A stretch of 64,000 nt of DNA from Bifidobacterium coryneforme (GTDB taxonomy: Bacteria; Actinomycetota; Actinomycetes; Actinomycetales; Bifidobacteriaceae), in contig NZ_CP007287.1 of the NCBI RefSeq assembly GCF_000737865.1, positions 1,496,972 through 1,560,971 of the forward strand, read 5' to 3'. The position numbers were made by a program, and so were the translations under genes. Shown here piece by piece: positions 18,461 to 28,837 of this stretch. Positions within the stretch are counted from its first letter, which is position 1; every line of letters starts with the position of its first letter. The notes below the pieces were generated by a model, which saw nothing but the letters and a program-made list of their open reading frames with translations, was not told where the DNA came from and did no database searches.

Positions 18461-19675
18461 TCAAGCTCCGATCCACGCCTGGAACCGTCGCATCCCCTCG
18501 GTCAGATCCTGGTCGGACAGGGCATAGGAGAAACGCAGATGGCCCGGGGCCCCGAAAGCCTCTCCAGGCACTGCGGCCACATGGGTCTCCTCCAGGATCG
18601 CGGCGGCCAGGTCGGACGAGGTCCGGCTGATGGTCCCATGAGGCCCAAGCGGACGGTTCAGGAGACCTGTTACATCAGGGAAGGCATAGAAGGCGCCCTT
18701 GGGCTCAGGACACTCGACCCCCGGCACCTGATTCAGGGCGACCATGATGGACTTACGGCGGTGGGCAAAGGCCCTGCCCATGGTCTTCACCGCGTCCATG
18801 GGACCCTGAATGGCTGCCAGGGCGGCTCGCTGGGAGACATTGGCCACGTTGGAGGTCATGTGCCCCTGGAGCTTGCCTGCCGCCTTGGATACCGCGGTCG
18901 GGGCCACCATCCACCCGACACGCCATCCGGTCATGGCGTAGGTCTTTGCCACCCCGTTCAGGACAATCAACTGGTCACGCAGCTCCGGCACCAAGGCACC
19001 CGGATAAGGAGTGTGAGCGCCATCGTAGGTCAGGTGCTCGTAGATTTCATCACTGACGACCCATATGCGATGTTCCAAAGCCCACTGGCCTATGGCCCTG
19101 ACCAGATCATCATCCCAAACGACCCCCGTGGGGTTGGAAGGGGTATTGACGATGATGGCCTTGGTTCGCTCGGTCCTCGCCGCCTCCAGTGCATCCAGGG
19201 AGGGAAGGTAGCCCTGATCGGCTCCGCTCAGGACCGGTACCGGCTCCCCACCGGCCAGGGTGACCATTTCGGGGTAGCTGGTCCAATAGGGGGCGGGGAT
19301 GATGACCTGGTCTCCCGGATTGAGCAGTATCTGGAAGGTCTCGTAGACGGCCTGTTTGCCGCCGTTGGTGACCACCACCTGGTCGGGCGTCACGGCATAA
19401 CCCGAGTCGCGTTCAGTCTTGTCGGCTATGGCCTGACGAAGTTCAGGCAGGCCTGCCGTGGGTGTGTACCGGTGATTGCGCGGGTCCAGGCAGGCCTGCG
19501 AGGCGGCACGGGCAATGAAGTCCGGAGTGGGGAAGTCGGGCTCGCCCGCCCCGAAGCTGATTACATCGATTCCCTGGGCCTTCATGGCCTTGGCCTTGGA
19601 GTCCACGGCCAAGGTGGCACTGGGCGCTACGGAATCGATACGGTTGCTTAGGGTCTGCCATTCAGCCATGCTCAT
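18461..19675 (-). CDS. Class I/II pyridoxal-phosphate aminotransferase (aspartate type)
   Basis: About 404 residues. Fold type I motifs are clear: ISFGAGEPDFPTP at the N-terminus, TNGGKQAVYE, NTPSNPTGVV, VVSDEIYEHLTY and the PLP lysine in NGVAKTYAMTGWRVGW. The C-terminal Arg that binds the substrate carboxylate is in GHLRFSYAL. This pattern is that of the AspB/AspC (subgroup I-beta) aspartate aminotransferases. Start: the ATG of MSMAEWQ, with GATGGGAACC before it; the next ATG is possible. It is the last gene of the rplU-rpmA-obg-proB series. Confidence 0.9.
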   Translation of the reverse strand: MSMAEWQTLSNRIDSVAPSATLAVDSKAKAMKAQGIDVISFGAGEPDFPTPDFIARAASQACLDPRNHRYTPTAGLPELRQAIADKTERDSGYAVTPDQVVVTNGGKQAVYETFQILLNPGDQVIIPAPYWTSYPEMVTLAGGEPVPVLSGADQGYLPSLDALEAARTERTKAIIVNTPSNPTGVVWDDDLVRAIGQWALEHRIWVVSDEIYEHLTYDGAHTPYPGALVPELRDQLIVLNGVAKTYAMTGWRVGWMVAPTAVSKAAGKLQGHMTSNVANVSQRAALAAIQGPMDAVKTMGRAFAHRRKSIMVALNQVPGVECPEPKGAFYAFPDVTGLLNRPLGPHGTISRTSSDLAAAILEETHVAAVPGEAFGAPGHLRFSYALSDQDLTEGMRRFQAWIGA

Positions 19676-19708
19676 GGTTCCCATCGTACCGCCCAAGCCC
19701 CGGTTTCC

Positions 19709-20842
19709 TTAGATAAGGACCAGGGAATCCCGGTGGACCAAGGGGTGGGCGAAATGCGCCCCCTGCCTTCTTCGAAGGTCCGCTGTGGTCATGCCCAGCA
19801 TCTCCTCCGCCTCCTCGGAGTCGTATCCTGAGAGCCCCTTTGCCAGCCGGGTACCGGACCGGTCCCATATCCAGACCGGGTCGCCGGCCGAAAAACCGCC
19901 TCTGACACTGACCGTTCCCGCTGCCAGGAGACTGGCACGACCACCACGAATTGCCTCGACCGCGCCCGCATCCACCACATACCCCCCCTGAGGGCGGGAT
20001 GCGTATTTAATCCAGAGTCTGTTCGAGGACCCCCGTCGATGTATCGGAGCGAAGAGGGTGCCTACACGATCCCCGGCCAGGGCCGGCCCGGCCTGGTCGG
20101 CCCTGGCCAGGACCACGGGGATTCCCGAGGAAGCGGCCATTCTGGCGGCATCCAGTTTGGTGGTCATCCCTCCCGTGCCCAGGCCCGAGGAGGACCCAGC
20201 CGCATCAACCTGATTCATGGCCTCGTCCACGTCGGGGACGAATTCGATCCGTCTGGCCTCCGGATGACTCGGAGGAGCGGTATACAGCGCATCCACATCG
20301 GTCAGCAGAACCAGGGCGTCGGCACTGACGATGTTGGCGATCAGCGCCGAAAGGCGGTCATTGTCACCGAATCGGATCTCGTTGCTGGCAAGAGCATCGT
20401 TTTCGTTGATTACGGGGATGACCCCCAAATCAAGCAGGCGGCAGAGGGTCCGCCGGGCATTGCGGTATTGAACGGCCAGGGTGGTATCGCGGGCCGTAAT
20501 CAGAATCTGACCGACCTTCAGTCCCCGTCTGGCAAAGGCGGCCTCGTACCGGGCCATGAGGAGTACCTGGCCCACCGAGGCGGTGGCCTGCTGGGTGGCC
20601 ACATCATCGGGCCGCGAGCGGAAACCCAGGGGCCCGAACCCGGCTGCGATGGCTCCAGAGGTCACCAGGACCAGTCTGGCCCCATCATTGGCGGCCGATG
20701 CCAGGGCCCCGACCAGCGCATCCAGGCGGGTGGGGTCCAGGTGCCCATCGGGGGTGGTCAATGAGCTGGAACCCACCTTGACCACTATCGTGCAGGCCTG
20801 GGCCACCCTGGCCCGGATTTCATCCTGACTGGGCGCGGCCAT
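19709..20842 (-). CDS. proB: Glutamate 5-kinase
   Basis: 377 residues. It phosphorylates glutamate, the first step of proline synthesis. The amino acid kinase domain has VVKVGSSSLT near residue 21, LVTSGAIAAGFGPLG, VIPVINENDAL and GTGGMTTKLDAA. A C-terminal PUA domain (from about 285: GGYVVDAGAVEAI) is present, as in E. coli ProB. It starts 7 bases past the obg stop. proA is not in this window. Confidence 0.96.
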   Translation of the reverse strand: MAAPSQDEIRARVAQACTIVVKVGSSSLTTPDGHLDPTRLDALVGALASAANDGARLVLVTSGAIAAGFGPLGFRSRPDDVATQQATASVGQVLLMARYEAAFARRGLKVGQILITARDTTLAVQYRNARRTLCRLLDLGVIPVINENDALASNEIRFGDNDRLSALIANIVSADALVLLTDVDALYTAPPSHPEARRIEFVPDVDEAMNQVDAAGSSSGLGTGGMTTKLDAARMAASSGIPVVLARADQAGPALAGDRVGTLFAPIHRRGSSNRLWIKYASRPQGGYVVDAGAVEAIRGGRASLLAAGTVSVRGGFSAGDPVWIWDRSGTRLAKGLSGYDSEEAEEMLGMTTADLRRRQGAHFAHPLVHRDSLVLI

Positions 20843-20848
20843 GGCTGC

Positions 20849-22531
20849 TCAGTCCTCTTCCTCGGCCTGGTCCGCCCGATCGTCGGCTCCAGGCCGACCC
20901 AGGAGCCCTTCCAGATCGTGGGGATCGTCGGCCACGGAGGGGTCAGCCCAGTGACCGGCCTTCCGCTCCTGATCCATCACTTCACGCACAGCCTGGCGGG
21001 CATCCATCATCCGGTGGTACTCTTCGCGTCGCTGGCTGTTGGTCCGGCGGCGGGTGCGCCCCTCGGTCTCCTCCAGGCGAATATCCTTGCCTCGGGCGAT
21101 CTGGGGAGTACCGTCCAACATCTCGGCACCGGCTGCGATGGTCGGGTCCCAATCGAAGGCCATGGCGTCATCCCCGGGTCCAATCCTGACCTCATCACCG
21201 GGCCGGGCGCCTTCACGTCGCAGTGCGTCCTCGACTCCCAGACCGGCCAGGCGGTCGGCCAGGAAGCCCACAGCCTCCTCGTTGTCGAAGTTGGTCTGAC
21301 GGACCCAGCGTTCCGGCTTCTCACCACGAACCTGGAACCAGTGCTCCCCGTTGCGGTTCTGCTTCCGCTCCACGGTGAACGCACCGTTGGCATCACCCCT
21401 GCGGCCCTTATGGGTTTCCAGGGGGCGAATGACCACCCTGGCCTCCTCCTCAGCGGCCTGGGCCTTGAGCTTGCCACGCAGGTGGGCCACCAGAGCGGCC
21501 AGGTAGTAGCCCAGTTCGTTGAGCCCTTGGTGGGAGGCGGTGGAGACCACGAAGACCTTCAACCCCATGCGCTCGAATTCAGGGCGGACAAACTCCGCCA
21601 ACTCCCGGGCCTCGGGCAGGTCGGCCTTGTTGAGAATGACCACCCGGGGGCGCTTCTCGATAGGGATAACCCCCAAGGGCAGCTCCAGCTGATCAGCGTA
21701 CTTGGCCAGCTCGTCCTCCAGAGCGCGGTAGTCGCTGATCGGGTCCCTGTCCGACTCCAGGGTGGCGCAGTCAATCACATGGGCGATGATCTCGGTTCGC
21801 TCAATGTGGCGAAGGAACTCCAGGCCCAGACCCTTGCCCTGCGAGGCGCCGGGTATCAGCCCGGGAACGTCGGCCATGGTGAACCGCTCATCCCCGGCCT
21901 GGACCACACCCAGATTGGGAACCAGGGTGGTGAAGGGGTAATCGGCGATTTTGGGCTTTGCCGAGCTCATGGCTGCCACCAGGCTGGACTTGCCGGCACT
22001 GGGGAAGCCCACCAGGGCCACATCCGCTATCGACTTGAGTTCCAGGACCAGGTCCCTGTCCTGACCAGGTTCACCCAGGAGGGCGAATCCGGGTGCGCGC
22101 CGGGCCTTATTGGCCAGTGACCGATTACCCAGGCCGCCGATGCCGCCCTGGGCGGCAACGAACCGGTCTCCCGGATGATTCAGGTCGGCCAGTCGTTTGC
22201 CTGGATGTTTGGTTTCGCCCTCGCGACCTTCGGCGGTGAACACCACCGTGCCCACCGGAACCGGCAGAATCAGGTCCTGGCCACGGCTGCCGTCCTTGTC
22301 GCCGCCGAGACCCATGGTGCCCGAGTCGGCCTTGCGGTGGGGGAGGAAGCGGTAGTCCAAAAGGCTGGTGGCATTGGTATCGGCCTCCAGAATGACCGAT
22401 CCACCATGCCCGCCGTCGCCACCGTCGGGTCCCGCCAGTGGCTTGTACTTCTCACGACGTATGGAGGACGCCCCATTCCCGCCGTCGCCACCCTTGACAT
22501 GGACGGTGACACGATCCACGAATGCACTCAT
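20849..22531 (-). CDS. obg: GTPase Obg/CgtA
   Basis: About 560 residues. The ATG of MSAFVDR is used, with GAGG nine bases upstream. The Gly-rich Obg domain comes first ([19 protein letters not shown]). The G domain carries [21 protein letters not shown] and NKADL. The Obg C-terminal domain ([20 protein letters not shown]) is followed by about 100 extra charged residues ([20 protein letters not shown] onward), also found in other Actinobacteria. Obg acts in large-subunit assembly and stress response. It follows rpmA, the conserved rplU-rpmA-obg order. Confidence 0.97.
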   Translation of the reverse strand: MSAFVDRVTVHVKGGDGGNGASSIRREKYKPLAGPDGGDGGHGGSVILEADTNATSLLDYRFLPHRKADSGTMGLGGDKDGSRGQDLILPVPVGTVVFTAEGREGETKHPGKRLADLNHPGDRFVAAQGGIGGLGNRSLANKARRAPGFALLGEPGQDRDLVLELKSIADVALVGFPSAGKSSLVAAMSSAKPKIADYPFTTLVPNLGVVQAGDERFTMADVPGLIPGASQGKGLGLEFLRHIERTEIIAHVIDCATLESDRDPISDYRALEDELAKYADQLELPLGVIPIEKRPRVVILNKADLPEARELAEFVRPEFERMGLKVFVVSTASHQGLNELGYYLAALVAHLRGKLKAQAAEEEARVVIRPLETHKGRRGDANGAFTVERKQNRNGEHWFQVRGEKPERWVRQTNFDNEEAVGFLADRLAGLGVEDALRREGARPGDEVRIGPGDDAMAFDWDPTIAAGAEMLDGTPQIARGKDIRLEETEGRTRRRTNSQRREEYHRMMDARQAVREVMDQERKAGHWADPSVADDPHDLEGLLGRPGADDRADQAEEED

Positions 22532-22581
22532 TCCAACCAACCTCTATGCTCTCCGACCAAGCGGTCGCCGTCCGAATAATG

Positions 22582-22610
22582 AAAAAAGCCGCGTCCTTAC
22601 CGGGCGCGGC
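22582..22610 (-). terminator. Terminator after rpmA
   Basis: GCCGCGCCC pairs with GGACGCGGC (one G-U) and is followed by TTTTTT on the minus strand. It lies between rpmA and obg, so it should reduce transcription into obg relative to the ribosomal protein genes. Confidence 0.85.
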
Positions 22611-22628
22611 TGAAGTCTTGAAGCCAGC

Positions 22629-22880
22629 TCAGGCCGTGACGACGTCAACGACCTTGCGGTCACGACGCTCGGCAAACCTGACCTCGCCATCCACCAGTGC
22701 GAAGAGGGTGTGGTCCTTGCCCAGACCCACATTCTGACCGGGGTGGAACTTGGTGCCACGCTGACGGACGATGATGTTGCCCGCCACGACGGCCTCGCCG
22801 CCGAACTTCTTGACACCCAGGTATTGAGGATTCGAATCGCGCCCGTTCCGAGAGCTGGACGCGCCCTTCTTATGTGCCAT
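22629..22880 (-). CDS. rpmA: Ribosomal protein L27
   Basis: 83 residues, normal length. The N-terminus [20 protein letters not shown] lacks the cleavable extension found in Firmicutes, as expected for Actinobacteria. It continues with [15 protein letters not shown]. The N-terminal tail reaches the peptidyl-transferase centre. It follows rplU by 34 bases. Confidence 0.97.
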   Translation of the reverse strand: MAHKKGASSSRNGRDSNPQYLGVKKFGGEAVVAGNIIVRQRGTKFHPGQNVGLGKDHTLFALVDGEVRFAERRDRKVVDVVTA

Positions 22881-22914
22881 GTCTGGATTCCTTTCCTAAG
22901 CTCTTCGACCCTGA

Positions 22915-23223
22915 TCAGGCAATGGCCGTGATCTTGACCACGGACAGCTTCTGACGGTGACCCTTGCGGCGTGCAACACCGGTCTTGTTCTTGAACTTCT
23001 GAATGTTGATCTTGGGGCCCTTGGCCTCATCGTCCACAATCTCGCCCTTGACGGAGATCTTGGCCAGATCCTTGGCGGCCATGGTCACCTTGGCTCCATC
23101 GACGACCAGCGCGACCGGGAACTCGACCGACTCGCCCTTCTTGGCGCCCAGACGGTTGACCTCGATCAGGTCACCGACCTGGACCTTCTCCTGATGGCCT
23201 CCGGCCTTCACAATCGCGTACAT
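22915..23223 (-). CDS. rplU: Ribosomal protein L21
   Basis: 102 residues, normal length. L21 signatures are [18 protein letters not shown] at the start and [20 protein letters not shown] at the end, the latter the rRNA-binding loop. It binds 23S rRNA. It heads the rplU-rpmA pair behind a good promoter. Confidence 0.97.
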   Translation of the reverse strand: MYAIVKAGGHQEKVQVGDLIEVNRLGAKKGESVEFPVALVVDGAKVTMAAKDLAKISVKGEIVDDEAKGPKINIQKFKNKTGVARRKGHRQKLSVVKITAIA

Positions 23224-23292
23224 AACCCTACCTTGCCTGTTTGTCTAAAGCTGAGCGTGCCCGCAACCTCAGTCCGAACACCAGCTAACTAC

Positions 23293-23320
23293 TATATAAT
23301 CAAACACTCTGCATCGTCAA
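23293..23320 (-). promoter_or_regulatory. Promoter of rplU-rpmA
   Basis: On the minus strand TTGACG, a 16-base spacer and TATATA form a near-consensus sigma-70-type promoter, which would give a leader of about 65 bases before rplU. Confidence 0.7.
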
Positions 23321-23353
23321 ATGCGTTCACCCGATCGCAAAACGGGTTTCAGC

Positions 23354-26176
23354 TTACGACTCCTTGCCGACATCCAGCGGATTCGTGGCCTCCATCTCGT
23401 CATCGTCCTGCACGTCCTCGTCTGCAGCGGCCTGGGCGGCTGCCGCGATCCTGGCCAGCTTGGCCTTGACAGCGGGGGTGGAACCGGTGGTCGTGCTCTC
23501 CTTGGCCGGCGCATTGTGGCTGTGCTTATTGGTCTTGACGAAGGGATCCCCGCCCTTGACGGCATAGGGGTCGTCGTAGGAGGCGGAGATGGTCGGTTCA
23601 TCATGGAGGATGAACCCGCGCCCATGGCAGGTGGGGCACTCCTCGGAGAAGGCTTCGACCAGGCCCTGGCCCACCCGCTTGCGGGTCATCTGGACCAGAC
23701 CCAGAGAGGTGACCTCGGCCACCTGGTGCTTGGTGCGATCCCGGGCCAGGCACTCCACCAGACGGCGAAGCACCAGGTCGCGGTTGGCCGGCATGACCAT
23801 ATCCACGTAGTCGATCATGATCATGCCGCCGATGTCGCGCAGACGCAGCTGGCGGGCAATCTCCTCGGAGGCCTCCAGGTTGCACCTGGTCACGGTCTCT
23901 TCCAAGGATTTGCCCCTGCCGATGAATCGTCCTGTGTTGACATCGATGGTGGTCATGGCCTCGGTACGGTCGATGACCAGGGAACCGCCGGAGGGCAGGT
24001 AGACCTGACGCTCCATTCCCTTGCGCAGCTGGCTGTCGATGCCCCACTTGTCGAACACGTCCTTGCCCTCATGCTCGGACGGGTCCCACCCCACCAGCTT
24101 GTCCCTGAGATCGGGGGCCATGGTGTCCAGGTAGTTCTCGACCCGGTCATAGACCCGATCGCCCTGGACGACAAGACTGGCGAAATCATCGTTGAAGATA
24201 TCCCGCACCACACGGATGGCAACATCGGGTTCGCCCTGAAGGAGCTTGGGCCGCTTGCCGTGCAGGAACTCCTTGCGCTTGGACTCGATCTCCTCCCACT
24301 GGCGTTGGAGGTTCTCCAGGTCCTTGGTCAGGGCCTCCTCGCTGGCACCATCGGCCGCGGTGCGGATGATGACCCCCATGTCCTTGGGGGCGATGCGTGA
24401 GATGATCCCCTTCAGACGGGAGCGCTCATGGTCGGCCAGCTTGCGGCTGACGCCGGTCATGCCCCCGGAGGGCACCAGGACCAGGAAACGTCCGGCCAGG
24501 GTCACCTGGGAGGTCAGACGGGCGCCCTTATGCCCGATCGGATCCTTGGTGACCTGGACCAGGACCGGATCACCGGACTTGAAGGCCAGCTCGATACGTC
24601 GGGGCTGCCCCTCCAGACGGGTGGTGTCCCAGTTGACCTCACCCGCGTAGAGAACGCCGTTGCGGGCCTGTCCGATATCGACAAAGGCCGCCTCCATGCT
24701 GGGCAGGACGTTCTGAACCCGCCCCAGGTAGACGTTGCCGACCGTGGAGACCTCCTGTATGTCGGAGACATAGTGCTCCACCAGGATGTCGTCCTCAATG
24801 ACCGAAATCTGTGTGTGCTGTTCCTTTTCACGCACCACCATGAGCCGGTTGACACTCTCACGGCGGGCCAGGAAGTCCTGCTCCACCAACTGGGACTGGC
24901 GCGAACGCTCGCGACGGTTGTCGCGCCGACGCTGCTTCTTGGCCTCCAGGCGGGTGGATCCTTCGATATCCGTGATTTCGTCGATGTACTGCTGCTTGCG
25001 GGAGCGCCGGGTACCGCCGGTCTCCTCACCTTCGGAATCGGAAGACTTGGAGCCGCGCCTCCGCCTGCGTCGACGGGTCAGCCCCCCTTCTTCCTCCTCT
25101 TCGCTTTCATGGTCCCGCGAGCGGCGATTGCGACGAGAACCGGACTTCTCGGATTCCTCCTCATGGGTGCGCTCGCTCTTGCCGCGACGACGTCGCCTGG
25201 AAGAGCGGGAGGTGACCTCCTCCTCACTCTCGTCCTCATCGTTGATGAAGGTGATGCCCTCGTGGTCGAGGTCCTCCTCGATCTGCTCCACCTCATCGGC
25301 GGCACGACGCTCCTCGGCGTTGAGCCTTCGCGACCGACGGGATCCCGATTCAGGACGCTCCTCGTCCTCTGCCAGAGGCTCATGGTCGATGGCATTGCGG
25401 GAGCGGCGGCTCCTGGACCTGCGGGATGACCTGGTGGGTGCCGGTTCTTCGTCATCCTCCATGACGGGCTCGTCATCGTCATCCTGCACCACCGGAATCA
25501 CCGGCTCCTGGAAGAGGAGGGAGGTCATGGGCCGGGCCGGTGCCGACTGGGACGAACCGGAACGAGACGAACGGGACCGGGACCTGGTCGATCTGGACTT
25601 GCGGTCCTGATCATCATCCCCCGGATCGGTACCGGTCAGGGATTCCACGGCCTCCAGAGCACGTTCCTGGCGGTCATCCCGCCCGTCTTCGACATCACGG
25701 CCAGCGTCGGAACGGCTGCGGGAACCGGATTCAGTCGATTCCGAGGTCTTGGTGCGGGCTGACCTGCGGGACCTGGTCTGCACCTTACGGCGCCGGGAGG
25801 TAGGTGCCTCCGCGTCCTCTTCGGCCACATCCCTGTCCGAAGCCTGCGATTCGCTCAGGCCCGGTTCCTGTTCCGGATCATTCCTGCGTGACCGGCGACG
25901 GGAGACGGACTCCGAACGGGTATCCCCACCATCGTCCTGGACCTTGACACGGCGACGACGCCCCTTGTCGGAGGTCGCCTCCTCATGCTCATCGGCCTCG
26001 ACCTGGACGGGCACATGGGCGCCGGCCGCACCGGCCACGCGCACCACACGCCTGCCACTGCGGCGACGCCGGGTTGTTCCCTTTTCGGCCTGAGGCTGGT
26101 CGGACGCCTGCTGACTGGTCTGCATTGAGTTTGCTGAGGAGTCTTCCTGACTGTCCTCGTTCTTGTTCCTGGGCAC
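23354..26176 (-). CDS. rne: Ribonuclease E/G
   Basis: About 940 residues. GTG start with AAGGAGCATA upstream. The catalytic core fills roughly residues 455-900: an S1 domain (GNVYLGRVQNVLPSMEAAFVD), the DNase I-like metal site (TIDVNTG and IDYVDMV carry the two Asp ligands) and the zinc-link ECPTCHGRG. The first 450 residues are disordered and extremely rich in Arg, Ser, Glu and Asp, as in actinobacterial RNase E, where they serve as a scaffold. The enzyme starts mRNA decay and processes rRNA and tRNA. It ends 130 bases before the rplU start. Confidence 0.95.
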   Translation of the reverse strand: MPRNKNEDSQEDSSANSMQTSQQASDQPQAEKGTTRRRRSGRRVVRVAGAAGAHVPVQVEADEHEEATSDKGRRRRVKVQDDGGDTRSESVSRRRSRRNDPEQEPGLSESQASDRDVAEEDAEAPTSRRRKVQTRSRRSARTKTSESTESGSRSRSDAGRDVEDGRDDRQERALEAVESLTGTDPGDDDQDRKSRSTRSRSRSSRSGSSQSAPARPMTSLLFQEPVIPVVQDDDDEPVMEDDEEPAPTRSSRRSRSRRSRNAIDHEPLAEDEERPESGSRRSRRLNAEERRAADEVEQIEEDLDHEGITFINDEDESEEEVTSRSSRRRRRGKSERTHEEESEKSGSRRNRRSRDHESEEEEEGGLTRRRRRRRGSKSSDSEGEETGGTRRSRKQQYIDEITDIEGSTRLEAKKQRRRDNRRERSRQSQLVEQDFLARRESVNRLMVVREKEQHTQISVIEDDILVEHYVSDIQEVSTVGNVYLGRVQNVLPSMEAAFVDIGQARNGVLYAGEVNWDTTRLEGQPRRIELAFKSGDPVLVQVTKDPIGHKGARLTSQVTLAGRFLVLVPSGGMTGVSRKLADHERSRLKGIISRIAPKDMGVIIRTAADGASEEALTKDLENLQRQWEEIESKRKEFLHGKRPKLLQGEPDVAIRVVRDIFNDDFASLVVQGDRVYDRVENYLDTMAPDLRDKLVGWDPSEHEGKDVFDKWGIDSQLRKGMERQVYLPSGGSLVIDRTEAMTTIDVNTGRFIGRGKSLEETVTRCNLEASEEIARQLRLRDIGGMIMIDYVDMVMPANRDLVLRRLVECLARDRTKHQVAEVTSLGLVQMTRKRVGQGLVEAFSEECPTCHGRGFILHDEPTISASYDDPYAVKGGDPFVKTNKHSHNAPAKESTTTGSTPAVKAKLARIAAAAQAAADEDVQDDDEMEATNPLDVGKES

Positions 26177-26420
26177 TATGCTCCTTGCGGCACGCTGACT
26201 CGAACCGCGCTCACGGCTCCGACACCCTGTCACGCCACACTCTCACTGTGGCCGCCCACCCCGGGGGTGCGCAGGTCGGTACGCCTTCGAAAAAAGTCTT
26301 CCTGGCGTGGGCGGACACCATCGCCTGCATGGATTCGGAAGGATCCAAGCAGGGGGATCAACGCCTACACTTCAAGTGGTCAGGCAGAACCACCGCTATC
26401 TAGTATGACACAAAACTAAA

Positions 26421-27671
26421 CTAATCGCGTTCTTTGAGCCAGGAGACCAGGATTGACTCCAGTGAAACCAAATCATCGAGGGGAACCTGTTCATCGGCCT
26501 TATGGGCAAGAAGGGGGTCCCCGGCACCCAGGTTGACGGCGGGGATACCCAGGGCGGAGAACCTGGCCACATCGGTCCACCCCAGCTTGGGCCGGGGAGT
26601 TGATCCATTGACCCCGGCAATCAGGTCCGTCAGGGAGCGGGCCCAAGGAGAAGCAAGCCCGGGACGGGCGGCCGGGGATTCGTCGCGCATCTCGATATCG
26701 AACCCCTCAAAGACCCCTCCGGTTGCCCGGTGCTCACCCTTGCCCAGTTCCGCCCCCGCAGCGGCACCCATCATCAGGGCCTTGGCCTCGGCCAGACTCT
26801 TGTCGGGTGCGAACCTGTAATTGACGTGGACCCTGCAGGAGTCAGGTATGACGTTGGTTCCGGTCCCCCCGCTGATCATTGTGGCGTTGAGGCCTTCCCG
26901 GTAGTCCAGTCCATCCACGGTGACGGTCCGGGGCCGGTAGGACTCAAGCCTCGCCAGGATGGGGGCCGCGGCATGGATGGCATTGCTGCCCATCCACGCC
27001 CTGGCTGAGTGGGCGGACACCCCGTGGGTTACCACGTCGAAGCGCATGGTCCCGTTGCAGCCCGCTTCGATTCCGCAATTGGTCGGCTCACCGATGATGG
27101 CGAAGTCTCCTCGAACCCAGTCGGGGTGGGCGGACACCACCCTGCCCAGGCCATTCTTCTCGGCCGCCACCTCTTCATGGTCATAGAAGACCAGGGTCAG
27201 GTCGTAGTCCGGATTGTCGATTGTGACGGCCAGGTGGAGCATGACCGCATCCGAGGCCTTCATATCTGCGGTGCCCCTCCCCCAGAGTACCCGGGAATCC
27301 GGGTGGGCTTCGGCCACGTCGGGTCTGATTTCAGAATCCCCGGGCTCCAGCCACCGCGGAGGCATATTCGCATTGATGGGGACCGTGTCCAGATGCCCGG
27401 CCATGACGATCCTGTGGTCCCTACCCAGGTCGGTCCTCGCCACTACCGTGTCTCCCAGCCTGTCGACCCGCCAACCAGGGCAGGTCGCGAGCGCGGACTG
27501 GACCGCGTCCGCCAGAGGGCCCTCCTCATCGCTGACCGAGGCCGTGGCCACCATCCGCTCCAGTATCAGGGCCAGGGCCTCTTGCCGAGGCAGGTTTGCG
27601 GTGCCGTCCAGGAGCCCCTCCACCTGTGAACCGAACTGGTGGGGTGTCTTATCCTGCGGGATCGTATTCAT
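26421..27671 (-). CDS. dapE: Succinyl-diaminopimelate desuccinylase
   Basis: 416 residues, M20 metallopeptidase family, actinobacterial form. Metal and catalytic motifs are MAGHLDTVPI, WGRGTADMKASD, DHEEVAAE (general base Glu and a ligand) and GEPTN; the last ligand is His in LLAHKADEQVP. The dimerisation domain lies in the middle (HGVSAHSARAWMGSNAI). It makes LL-diaminopimelate for lysine and peptidoglycan. It is divergent from the AEC transporter. No ribosome binding site precedes the ATG, and TATAGC ends eight bases before it, so the mRNA may be leaderless. Confidence 0.93.
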   Translation of the reverse strand: MNTIPQDKTPHQFGSQVEGLLDGTANLPRQEALALILERMVATASVSDEEGPLADAVQSALATCPGWRVDRLGDTVVARTDLGRDHRIVMAGHLDTVPINANMPPRWLEPGDSEIRPDVAEAHPDSRVLWGRGTADMKASDAVMLHLAVTIDNPDYDLTLVFYDHEEVAAEKNGLGRVVSAHPDWVRGDFAIIGEPTNCGIEAGCNGTMRFDVVTHGVSAHSARAWMGSNAIHAAAPILARLESYRPRTVTVDGLDYREGLNATMISGGTGTNVIPDSCRVHVNYRFAPDKSLAEAKALMMGAAAGAELGKGEHRATGGVFEGFDIEMRDESPAARPGLASPWARSLTDLIAGVNGSTPRPKLGWTDVARFSALGIPAVNLGAGDPLLAHKADEQVPLDDLVSLESILVSWLKERD

Positions 27672-27856
27672 ACGACCATGCTATAGGCAGATGGCTCCGG
27701 GGCGGAATGAGCTTCCAAGCCTTGGATGGCTTCTCGTGCGTGGAACATCCCTGACGAACCTGGTGCCCGGGTGGCAGAATAGGTGTGCCCGGTGGCGCAG
27801 CCTCTGCCTGCCATCGTCCGCACGACCACGATTTTGGGAGTTGGTGAACAATAAAG

Positions 27857-28801
27857 ATGCCCGGTCTGCTCAGCGCCATGGAAGGCTTCTTCATCATCGG
27901 TGTCGTCATCGCCGTAGGCTACGTGGCGGCTCGATTCCATATCGGAGGCCCCTCGGCGCAGATGGTGCTGAACAAGTTCTCCTTCTTCGTCTCCACCCCC
28001 TGCCTGATGTTCGCCATCCTCTCCAAGCAACGGCTCAGTGTCATCTTCCATCCCAGCATCATTGTGGCCTTCTTCTCGGCGGCGGCCGTGGGACTCGTCT
28101 TCGTCATCATCAATGCCGTCTCCCTTCATATGGATGCGGCGAACACCACAATCGGAGTCCTGAATTCGCTGTATCTGAACTCCAACAACATCGGTCTGCC
28201 GGTTGCCACCTACATCCTGGGCAATCCCACCCTGGTCGCCCCCATCCTGGTCATGCAGCAGGCCATCTTCACACCCATCGGCCTGACCGTGCTGGACGCG
28301 TCGACCACCGGAAGGCTCTCCCTGAAGACCATCGCCAAGCAGCCGTTGAAACAACCAATCCTGATCGGTTCTTTGGGAGGCATCCTGGTCTCGGCCATCA
28401 GTGCCGGTGTCGGGCACTACGTCATCCCCGACTTCGTTTTCAAGCCCATCGACATGATCGGCGCCTCGGCCGTCCCCATGATCCTGATGGCCTTCGGTAT
28501 GTCCCTGCGCGGCTCCAGACCATTCGGCAAGGAAACCAACCGTCGGGCCACTCTGACCGTGGTCATCCTCAAGAACCTGGTCATGCCCCTCATCGCCTTT
28601 TTCCTGGCCTGGTTCGTCATGGGCTTCCGCGGTGCCGAGCTCTACGGGTGCGTGGTTCTTGCCGCGTTGCCCACCGGTCAGAACGTCTACAACTACGCGG
28701 CCAGGTATAACGTGGGCACCACCTTTGCCCGGGATGGAATCCTGGTCAGCACGGTAACCTCGCCGGTTGTCATCGCCCTGATCGCCATCGCCCTCGGCTG
28801 A
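27857..28801 (+). CDS. AEC (auxin efflux carrier) family transporter
   Basis: 314 residues with about ten hydrophobic helices in two halves of five, typical of the family (BART superfamily). The family-like segments are FFVSTPCLMFAIL, LNSNNIGLPVATYILG and, in the second half, ASAVPMILMAFGMSLRG and AALPTGQNVYNYAARY. Characterised bacterial members carry malate, malonate or similar organic acids; the substrate here is unknown. The start could be the second Met (MEGFFII). It is divergent from dapE and convergent with the Maf-Nudix gene. Confidence 0.88.
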   Translation: MPGLLSAMEGFFIIGVVIAVGYVAARFHIGGPSAQMVLNKFSFFVSTPCLMFAILSKQRLSVIFHPSIIVAFFSAAAVGLVFVIINAVSLHMDAANTTIGVLNSLYLNSNNIGLPVATYILGNPTLVAPILVMQQAIFTPIGLTVLDASTTGRLSLKTIAKQPLKQPILIGSLGGILVSAISAGVGHYVIPDFVFKPIDMIGASAVPMILMAFGMSLRGSRPFGKETNRRATLTVVILKNLVMPLIAFFLAWFVMGFRGAELYGCVVLAALPTGQNVYNYAARYNVGTTFARDGILVSTVTSPVVIALIAIALG

Positions 28802-28837
28802 GACCGACCGGGAGTCCGTAGAGGGTCCTGGACCGGT

